Shown one piece after another: positions 55,756 to 64,000 of a DNA stretch of 64,000 bases. This DNA comes from Arachis hypogaea. Taxonomy: Eukaryota; Streptophyta; Magnoliopsida; Fabales; Fabaceae. The translations under genes and the position numbers were made by a program. Location: NCBI RefSeq assembly GCF_003086295.3, contig NC_092055.1, forward strand, positions 121,201,192 to 121,265,191, given 5' to 3'. The notes beneath the pieces are model-generated. The model worked only from the letters and a program-made list of their open reading frames with translations, ran no database searches and was not told the DNA's origin. Position 1 is the stretch's first letter, and each line of letters starts with the position of its first letter.

Positions 55756-57174
55756 GAGAGAGAGAAGAATAGAAAAAAATATGGGGGCGAAAGCACCGTG
55801 GCTGATGAAATAACTATGCGTTAATTTCAGTTTGCTCCCCAACAGAGTTAAATTTACAAACAATGCAAGGGTGATGCTAGTGAGATGTCCATAAGGACCT
55901 TGGATTTCGGCCCAATTAAAAATAGTTTTGCTTTTTTAGAGTCTGTCCAAAACGAAAAAAAAAAAAAATCATGACCTTCAAATAAGTCAAACTTATTTTT
56001 AACAATTGTTTTAGGATAAGTTTGGATTAGTTTTTTAAAAACATATTTTTTTTTAAAAAAAATTATTTAACGGACAAAAATTATTTTATATTTAAAAAAA
56101 AAATTTAAAAAATTAAATATTAAAAACATCTTTTATTTCTTTTTTTTTTTTATAATAACGTATTGTTAGTTTTTAGAAAAAGTAAATAATTTGTTTTTTT
56201 AATAAAAATATTTTTTTAAAACACATTCAAATAGACTTTAAATTGAATAAAAATATTTTATTAAAAAAGTACTTTTTTCACTTAAAAAATTCAATTCAAA
56301 CAAATTTTTATTATAATTTATTAAATTTTACATTTATACCATCTAAAATATAGTTGTCAGAATCGAACCAATAATAAAACAGACTAAATTATTGGATCAC
56401 TAATTTAACAAGTGAACCCCAAGTTAAACCAGTTGATTCGGTTCAATAACTTATCCACTGTCCAACATTATAAATTTCTAAAACAATATAAAAACAATAC
56501 TAACAATATAAAACCAGCATCTCAATTCACGGTAATAATATAAAAATAGCAACAAATCAATCCTAAACACCACTAATTAGAGGAAAAAAAATCAATCAAC
56601 TACTAAACCTACATATATTGCAATGTATCAACAAAATTTGAATAATCTGTTAAGAATCAACACATTATCATCAACAACAATCAAGAATCAATTGAATCAG
56701 TTAATCAACATCAGTTAATCAATTAATTAGTATTAATCAGTTAAACATATTATAATCCAGTAATTGAATAATTAAGAAAAAATTAAAAAGTTTACCTGTA
56801 AAGGAAGAGAAGAGGGAGAACAAGCACGGCAAAACAGAGAGGAGGATCGTGCGGAGACTGACGACGATGAGAGACGCACACGAGAGACGAAGAGGAAGGC
56901 ACAGACTGATGACGACGAGAGACGCACACGGGAGACGAAGAGGAAGGCGCAAACTGACGACGACAAGAGAGGCACACGACGCGACGTGGACGGAGGTACA
57001 GACGATGCGACAACAGTGAAGGCGCAGAGGAGCCAGCGACATGCGGTGTCAGCGATAGCGGCGCTGTGAGAGTGGGAATTGAGAAGGTTGAGCCGCTATA
57101 TGCCCCTTGCACATCTATTTCAGAGGGAGAGAATGAGAGAGTGGGTTGGGGGATACTGGGTTAGAGTTGGGGAC
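55756..57174. other. mS33 upstream flank and old repeats
   Basis: No gene. T- and A-rich stretches near 55,970-56,300 look like a decayed MITE. From about 56,345 there are GAACCAATAAT and GAACCGGTCCG-type words, matched in inverse at 57,890-58,070, suggesting a larger old DNA element around the hAT copy. A 48-bp tandem repeat lies at 56,856-56,985. Confidence 0.5.
56856..56985. repeat. 48-bp tandem repeat, nearly 3 copies
   Basis: GACTGACGACGATGAGAGAC-type units start at 56,856, 56,904 and 56,952. They give repetitive false ORFs on the minus strand (repeats of CASLVVVSLRLPLRL type). Confidence 0.85.
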
Positions 57175-57353
57175 TAGGACTAGAAGTGAGTCAAGACAGC
57201 TCATGAATCAGCTCGAGATCGACTCGTTAATAGCTCGATAAGCTGAGCTCGTGAGCTGATGAGCCGAGTTTAAAGCTAAAATTGAGCTCATAAATTAAAT
57301 GAGTCGAGCTTGAGTTTAGATAAGTTCATCTCATTAACTCGTGAACTGACTCG

Positions 57354-57436
<83 letters not shown>

Positions 57437-57861
57437 TTATTAATACACAAATTCTCTATATATTTAATTTATATTTTTAATATTATATATATACATAAAA
57501 ATAGTAATATATAATCTTATATATATTAATGTTCTTATTTAAAATTTTATGATTATTTTTTATATGATTTTGATGTAGGAAATAAATAAAAAAAATTTAT
57601 AATTAATAGATACACAATATATAAAATTAATATTTTTAATATATATAAGTTATAATTTATTAATATAGAATTATAGATTATGTTCCTATTATTTAAACCA
57701 GTTCGTGAGCTCGAACCGGCTTATGAGCTTTCGGTGAGCAAGGTTGAGCTTAAGAAATAGGCTCGATTGTTAGTGAGTTGAGCCGTGAGCCAAACTCAAT
57801 TTTCGTGAGTCGAGCTTGAGCTTGGTCTAGCTCGACTCAGCTCGACTCACTTCCAGCCCTA
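57175..57861. mobile_element. Non-autonomous hAT-like element, 687 bp
   Basis: Terminal inverted repeat TAGGACTAGAAGTGAGTC (left) against TAGGGCTGGAAGTGAGTC (right complement), two mismatches in 18. An imperfect 7-8-bp duplication (TTGGGGAC left, TTGGGAC right) fits hAT. Subterminal regions are rich in GAGCTCG and CGAGTC words, a known plant hAT style. (AT)n fills 57,355-57,432. No transposase. Confidence 0.75.
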
Positions 57862-58714
57862 TTGGGACAGTGGGTTAGTTTTTTTTTTTTAATATTGAAC
57901 CGGTCCGAATATTTAAAATCTGTCGGTTCACCGATTTTATTAAAACCGAACGAGTCAAACTAATTCTCACCGATTCTTATCCTTATCCGAACCTATACTT
58001 TGTCAAGACCAATCCTAAGGCCGATTCACCGATTTTTCAATCTGACCGGTATGACTAGTATTTATAATTATGGTCCAAAGTCAAATTATCTAATTATGTG
58101 ATAATAATTCAATACTAAATTATAGTTTCACATAAAAAATTTATAATAAAATTGACATTAAAACACAAATTTTTAGAAGTGTTTTAAATTAAATATTTTT
58201 AATTAATTTAAATTAAAAATGGCAATAGAGTAGAATAAGACGGCACAGGTATTTAAATATTTATACCTGTTTTGATCCATTGTTTTATTATCCGCTCCAA
58301 TATTCACGGGTATTTTAATTTTTGACCCATACTCAAATTCGCAAGTATATACCTGCCCTTTACTTGTTTTGTCCCATTTCGTCTCAGAACCTAATTGCTT
58401 TATAGTTTTTTTTTTAGAAAAATCTAAAACATAAAAATAAATAAATTAAATTGAACTAATTAATAAAATTTTAAATATGATTAAATACTTTATAGATATA
58501 ATTAAACATAAAGACAAATTTAAATTATTTATAATAACACATAAGATATAAATAGTCTCACAATACATTAAAATAAGAAGAAAGGATACTTAGAAGATGA
58601 TTGGACGAGAGAAACAGGAAGACAATGTAGTAGAATTTCTGAGTGTGGATGAAAAGACTGAAAAGTGTATCCTTTAAACTAGTATTAATACTGACTTTAT
58701 TTTATTTTTTAATA

Positions 58715-58770
<56 letters not shown>

Positions 58771-59444
58771 GGGTAAGGCAACTATTATCCATACTTATTT
58801 CATATCCAAATAAAACATCAAGTGGACCCAAAACTATCTCATACTCGGTCAATTGTTGAAAAAATCCGCCCCATTTGAAGCAGGGCGAGGTGGAGTGTGT
58901 CGGTTCGAATTGCCATTCTTTAATTTGAACCAGATGATGTCCTTCCTTTCTTTTCTTTAATTAGACCGAAAAATTAAGAATTTGAGATTAGAGTTAAGCA
59001 CAGTAGAAGAGAGATAAGTATCAATAATTTTATTGATCTGGCCTTTTTAATCAGTTTTACCAAATTCAAATCTTTAATCTTGTGTTTTAGTCTTAAGTTT
59101 TAATATTAACCATTAATTCAGTAGAAGAAAGTAAACTCTATTTTTCTTTTGTTATCCAAAATTGTATATACAGAAAGAAGGAGGATTCAACAAGTAATTG
59201 AATTGTATATTATTAAAAATATTTTATCTTTTTCTTCTGATTTAGTTTAACTTGAGCAAATTGCTTTCAATTTTTATTTGATTTGACATAATTTTCAAAA
59301 TTTGTTTTTTTTTTTTTTTTTATTTTTAATTTAGTTCTTAATGAAAGAGTGAAGCACCTTTTTTTTTGGTTAATTGCTTTACTCGAATTGTGCAATAACA
59401 ATAGCACATTTTTTTTTTCTTTTTCATGATGCTAATGAATTTGG
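57862..59444. other. Intergenic DNA with decayed repeats
   Basis: No gene. Inverted GGTTCACCGATTTT words at 57,920-58,070; a possible element between AATGGCAAT at about 58,206 and ATTGCCATT at about 58,909, without a clear duplication; (TTA)n at 58,713-58,767; poly-T near 59,307. Confidence 0.5.
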
Positions 59445-59464
59445 TTATGGTTGAGGATAGATTT

Positions 59465-59651
59465 TTTTTATTTTGGTTTCCCACGGTATTTTTTTTGTCT
59501 GACAGGTCAAAGACTAATCCATTGCGATACTGAGCTCCATTTAAGGGTTTGCCGTTGGCCAATGAATTACTGCATATACAAGGCAGGATTCGAACTCCCG
59601 ATATTTGCTTAAGTAAACTAGTGAACTAACTATTAGACCAACCCAACTTAA
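59465..59651 (-). mobile_element. tRNA-derived SINE with 20-bp target duplication
   Basis: On the minus strand the head AAGTTGGGTTGGTCTAATAG carries an A-box-like region, followed by GAGTTCGAATCC, a good B box at about 59,585-59,596. The body (TTAAATGGAGCTCAGTA, TACCGTGGGAAACC) ends in an A-rich tail at 59,465. Exact 20-bp direct repeats TTATGGTTGAGGATAGATTT at 59,445-59,464 and 59,652-59,671 flank it, the mark of LINE-driven retroposition. It is not a functional tRNA gene. Confidence 0.93.
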
Positions 59652-59671
59652 TTATGGTTGAGGATAGATTT

Positions 59672-61744
59672 GATCCACTTGCCATTAACCTTGTTGATCT
59701 TGTCCAAGTAACAACACAATGGGCTGATTGCTCCTTTTGTCTGGCCTCCACTAATGAAGAGTGATTTGGACCTACAACACTAAATAATTTCATCAAAATC
59801 CTTTTAGCGACTATAACTCAATTAAAATGATGTTTGTCATTACCAAAAAAATTATTAGTATTTATTAAACTCAACAAACTCAAACACAAATTTTGTCCAT
59901 ATCCTCTGCAATATAACCTTATATATATAAAAAAAATATAAATATATTTTTATATTTATATATATTATAGTTTTTTTAAATTTTAAAAATTATTTTATTA
60001 AAATAATTATTGTTATTTGTATTTATTAAAATTTATTTTTAATTTGATTCATTAAATATAAATGTTACATCCTTTTAAAATTTATCTTTCAAAAATTAAT
60101 TTTGATAAATTACTTTTAAAAAGTAATAATAATATGAATAAATAGATTACAATTAATAGATAATTAAAACTAATTGTTATAAACTTATTTTATAACTTTT
60201 TTAGGTGTAATTGAAATAAAATACATGTAAAATTTATATTTTATTATTTTTCGTGTAATAAAGTTATATATGTCATTGTACATGTTTTTTACTTTCTCTC
60301 TTCTCAAATGTTCTCTTTTTTCCTGATCCAAACACATTAATGAAAAAAAATATACTTTTTTCCTTTTTATTTTCATTTTTTTTTCTTGCTTTACATTTTC
60401 TTTTCTCAATCAAACAAAGCATTAGAGAGCAGCATTCATAAGTCCAGTGTACTACTATTGTAGAGACTTTGTGCCAAGGCAAGAACATATATAAAGGGTC
60501 AGCATTAACAATTTAACATTCTCAAAGATGAGGACATTTCTTAATAATCAGATCCGCCATATGAGAAATTAAACCCAGCAAAGACCTTTAAAATATTCAT
60601 TTGCTACAAATTTAGGTTACGTACACGTAGATTTTTTTTCACTTCCTTTTGATAACAATGGCCTAAAATAAAAAGAACTACTCAGATAAAAATGTTTTAA
60701 AAATCTTTTACTAAAAATATTTTTTAATAATTAAAATTTAATATATTTAATTAATTAAATCGTATTATTTTTTATCAAACTTAGGTTAGACAATTTAATT
60801 TGACCGAGAAAATTGTGAATCAAATTTTAAATTGGTCTAAATTAATATTATTTTTTATAAAAATAACTACAAAATCCTTATATAATATATAATAGGATTA
60901 GGATTTAGGAATAACTACAATATTTTTTGTCGTGATAGGATTAGGATTTAGAATTTTCAAAATTAATATATACATATATAATAGGAGTATTTTAGTTATT
61001 TTTTATAATAGAGAATTGTAATCATTTTTTATAAAAAAAATATTAATTTAGACCGATTCAAAATTTAATTTTTTGATTTTTTGCTAGCTAAACTGATTTA
61101 TCCGATCTAATTTTAATAAAAATAACACAATTTGATCAATTATATATGTTAAATTTTAATTATTAAAAAATATCTTAAAAAGTTTGTTTTTGATATTTTT
61201 ATCTGAAAGGCTTCCAAAATGAAAAGTGAGTCTAAGAAAAAATTAAAAAGAAATTCTTAATAATAGCAGAAATTAATTATGTGCAAAAATAAAATTATTC
61301 TCGAATAAAAAGATTTTATTAAAATAATAAATACATACTATATTTGTTCTCCTTTTTTTAAAAAATAAATTATTATTAGAGTCGTTTAAAACAAATAATA
61401 TTACTAAAATATAATCAATTGTCTAATATATATTAAAAATTAAAAAATATAAGAAGAACGATAAGAGACCAACACGGCAATAGTTTTACTAGAAAAAAAA
61501 TGAAGAATTGATTAGGGTTGGTTATAAGTGTAAACAAACAAAATATTGGCAGTAACATTTATAAAATTGTAAACAATATGGTAGAGATTTAATTTAAAAA
61601 ATATAAAAATAAATAATTATTAAATATTTAAAATTTATTATAAAAATAAATTAAACAAAAATTAAACATCAAATTATAAACACCATAAAATTTAGCAGCT
61701 ACAAAAGAGACAAAATATTATTTTCTTAGATCTTAGATTCTTTA
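59672..61744. other. AT-rich intergenic DNA with a foldback repeat
   Basis: No gene is supported; minus ORFs near 60,185-60,488 are Lys-rich readings of T-rich DNA. It contains the foldback element at 60,683-61,205. Confidence 0.6.
60683..61205. mobile_element. Foldback MITE of unknown superfamily, about 523 bp
   Basis: The ends CAGATAAAAATG and the complement CAGATAAAAATAT begin long imperfect arms (AATAATTAAAATTTAA, GGTCTAAATTAATATT on both sides). A TAGGATTAGGATTTAG word is duplicated near the centre (60,893 and 60,938). I could not find a convincing target duplication, so the superfamily is open. Confidence 0.65.
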
Positions 61745-61782
61745 ATGAGTGGTTGCAAGAGTTTGCTGTTTCCGCTATGCTA

Positions 61783-62001
<219 letters not shown>

Positions 62002-62017
62002 TTACACCATTGAAGAT

Positions 62018-62494
62018 ATGGCAGAAGAGTCAAAGGCATCAAAATGGGAAGGCAAATCTATTGTTGAGCTTCAAAGCACAAGTGCAAATCAAACATGGCC
62101 TTTACTAGAGGATTTCTTCAACCTACACAACTTGATCCCAATAGACACTTGCTACCAAGTTGAGAGTGTTGAAGGCCACCCTGGCCCCACACGCTATTGT
62201 GCTTCCGCTCCTAAAGATGATCATGTGTTGTGGGTCAAAGAGAGGCTGCTTGCCGTTGACCAAGGTCAACGATGTTTGTCCTATGATGTTGTTGATGGCA
62301 ACTTGGGCTTCAAGAACTATGTGGGCACAATCAAGGTTGTGCCTTCATCATTGGAAGGTTGCAAGATCGAGTGGAGCTTTGTGTGTGATCCAATGGAATC
62401 TTGGAGTTTCAAAGATCTCAATTCTTACATAGATTCCACTCTTCAGTTCATGGCCAAGAAGATTGAGCTTGCATGCTCCAAGGCAAGCGTCTGA
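62018..62494 (+). CDS. Lachrymatory factor synthase-like START/Bet v 1 fold protein, 158 aa
   Basis: An intact single-exon gene. The start chosen is ATG 62,018 (MAEESKASKWEGKSIVELQS); upstream in-frame Mets would put the CT repeat into the protein. The fold is the polyketide-cyclase/START-like family (PF10604 type): W29 and the LLEDFFNLHNLIP helix region, a TRYC strand at about 58-61, WVKERLLAVD at 72-81, KNYVGTIKVVPS, and a C-terminal helix from 136. R59 and E75 fall where the catalytic Arg and Glu lie in onion lachrymatory factor synthase, by motif position only. Most plant homologues have no known sulfenic-acid substrate, so ligand and role are open. It is probably cytosolic; no signal peptide. 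Confidence 0.9.
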   Translation: MAEESKASKWEGKSIVELQSTSANQTWPLLEDFFNLHNLIPIDTCYQVESVEGHPGPTRYCASAPKDDHVLWVKERLLAVDQGQRCLSYDVVDGNLGFKNYVGTIKVVPSSLEGCKIEWSFVCDPMESWSFKDLNSYIDSTLQFMAKKIELACSKASV

Positions 62495-62999
62495 AATTAA
62501 CTAGGATTTGATTATTATGCCAGAATAATATATTTGATGCTGTTTGTTGTTTTCGATCTTGTACCTTTAAATGACATTATACTTTTGAGAGATGTGAAAG
62601 AAATAAAGGAAAATTTTATGGTAGTGCTTAAATTGTCTAAAACGTGAGAGAGACTAAGGTAAGGTGGGTCTTTTATTTTTATATTAAATAATTGAAAAAT
62701 TTGACATCATACAAAACACTAGAAATATGCAGCTGATTTTTCATTATGGAAATATTGGTGGTATTTTTGTTGGAAATGGGGTGTTTGGTGTAATTGCAAA
62801 GAGGTGGATGTGTCAGGTAAGACAAAGACATGTGGAAGGTGTACTCAGTCAGCATGTAAAAGGCATGTTTTCAACATGTGGGGGCGTGTTGCATACATGT
62901 CACATAATGATTCGTTAGTGTTGCAATATATGGAGGGCGTACTGAGTGCTCGTCCTATATAAAGCGAAGCTTGGTACCATTTTGTTGTAAAGAGAAGAG
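62495..62999. other. Downstream flank of the LFS-like gene and upstream region of a MULE gene
   Basis: No gene. The left part is the 3' region of the LFS-like gene. The right part holds GCATGTTTTCAACATG and GTTGCATACATGTCAC words and a TATA box. The MULE terminus is probably here, but I cannot fix it without the far end. Confidence 0.5.
62955..62964 (+). promoter_or_regulatory. TATA box of the MULE transposase gene
   Basis: CTATATAAAG lies about 40 bp before the first Met at 63,000, a credible core promoter. Confidence 0.6.
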
Positions 63000-64000
63000 A
63001 TGTTTGAGTATGTTTGTGGTATGATGAAAGGTACCGCAAATTTGGTGGTGTATCACAATTGTGAGATTATACGAAATACTCGTGAGGAAGTGATTTTTGT
63101 GTATGAGAATTTGTTTTCATTTGTAGTTCTATCCATCATGACGTTCGTAGAGTTTCAAAACGATCTCTGTCAAAGCATGGAGAACGATATGTTGAAAAAA
63201 GTGAGTAATATTCTTTATCGGAATCCCGTTATAGTATTTGGTGGTCTAATACAGTTTGATATTATGTCGATTTTTGACGAACGAAGTATGTAGCATATGT
63301 TTCATATTCACCGACAAACTCAGGTGCAACAGCCAAAGATTGAGCTGTATGTCAATATAAAGGAAGATAACATTCAACATGATTCAGATATAGAAGATGA
63401 TAGAGCTGAAGTGTACGAAAGAATGAACAGTGATAGTGAAGAGGACTTCAAAGCTACTTATGAGGTCGGCGACGAGGACAAGGATGGTGATGTGGGAGGT
63501 GAGGTAGCAATTAAAAATGCAGTAGTTCCGATCCTCCTGCAGTCAGTCAACCGATGGACATTTCATCTTTTATGCATAACTTGGATCTTGATGTCATGCA
63601 TGCACCGGAATTCTCCGAATATGCAAATATAGGTACGTGAAGAGTGAGTAATACGCTTTTTTTAATTTATATTTTTGATGGATCAATGAATGATGATTTA
63701 TTTTTTGTGTAGGTGTTGCTGATCCTGGGGACGGGGAGTTCAGGATCATAATAGAATAAAGTTCTAGAAAATCGGTCGTCGCAGCAATTAGGAGTTATAC
63801 TATCTCTAGAAGAGTCGACTACAATGTTTATGAGTCTGATCCATAGATGTTCTATGCTAAATGCAAGACGTATGGTCATGAGTACGACTGGCTTATCTGA
63901 GCAAACTTGATATAGAAAAAATATTGTTGGGAGATACGGAGATACAATGGCAGGCACACGTGCACTATAGGAACGATTTCACAGGATCATTTCAAGTTGG
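63000..64000 (+). pseudogene. MuDR-type transposase gene, 5' part, decayed and cut by the window edge
   Basis: Exon 1 (63,000-63,632) starts MFEYVCGMMKGTANLVVYHN, has a TAG at 63,291 (family Gln position before HMFHIHRQTQVQQPKIELYV), an acidic stretch and then a frameshift near 63,525, past which MDISSFMHNLDLDVMHAPEF can be read. The intron 63,633-63,712 (GTACGTG to TTTTGTGTAG) leads to exon 2: GVADPGDGEFRI, then SSRKSVVAAIRSYTISRRVD, MFYAKCKTYGHEYDWLI and KKYCWEIRRYNGRHTCT, the N-terminal DNA-binding region of MuDR transposases with its Cys residues. Exon 2 has four stops. The catalytic domain would lie right of the window. This copy is inactive. Confidence 0.88.

Noticed and set aside
56737..57112. 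Minus ORFs with repeated CASLVVVSLRLPLRL
   Set aside because: Product of the 48-bp tandem repeat; three frames are open at once and none has a recognisable domain.
59581..59640. tRNA-like segment with B box
   Set aside because: Not a tRNA gene: no acceptor stem and no proper anticodon arm, and it lies inside a SINE with its own duplication and A-tail.

Overview
This is plant nuclear DNA. It has spliced eukaryotic genes, a mitochondrial ribosomal protein gene, DUF761 and lachrymatory-factor-synthase-like genes, Ty3/gypsy elements primed by tRNA-Asp, MULEs, hAT-like elements and a tRNA-derived SINE. Several repeat families (LTRs starting TGATGAGCGG or TGATAAACCCC, and GGCGTT(G/C)AACGCC palindromes in an Athila-like element) look like legume repeats. 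Peanut (Arachis) is my best guess, from memory of repeat style only.

Bases 1 to about 44,265 are a retrotransposon nest with almost no host sequence. The oldest host, TE4, is a Tat-type Ty3/gypsy element on the minus strand that runs off the left edge; its gag end and LTR start lie near 38.5 kb. Two blocks are inserted in it. The first (1-11,671) is a solo LTR that itself holds TE1 (412-10,723, TSD GGGGG). The second is TE3, an Athila-like element (15,564-36,966, TSD ATGAT), whose gag is split by TE2 (22,634-32,227, TSD GGCAG) and whose leader holds another solo LTR (32,536-34,163, TSD GACTC). TE1, TE2 and TE4 share one plan: gag-pol on the minus strand and, near the 3' LTR, an antisense spliced ORF on the plus strand that resembles the 'putative gypsy type transposon' family and ends in a coiled coil. 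All are defective. TE1 has lost PR and RT and carries a misplaced piece of the antisense ORF. TE2 has lost the integrase core. TE3 has lost RT to integrase and keeps only gag-PR plus a plant-transposon-protein ORF.

From 39.4 to 44.3 kb lie remnants of two further Tat-type LTR elements. Inside them is a complete 2.2-kb Mutator-type foldback element (40,346-42,539) with arms of about 1 kb and an exact 9-bp TSD.

The right third (44.3-64 kb) is AT-rich and holds the host genes: a single-exon DUF761 protein (47,645-48,265, minus), mitochondrial ribosomal protein mS33 in two exons (54,179-55,755, minus) and a START/Bet v 1-like protein related to lachrymatory factor synthase (62,018-62,494, plus). 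Between them are a solo LTR, two foldback MITEs, an hAT-like element, a SINE with a 20-bp TSD and many microsatellites. A decayed MuDR-type transposase gene begins at 63,000 and runs off the right edge. The three host genes have intact reading frames; every transposon gene seen is broken.
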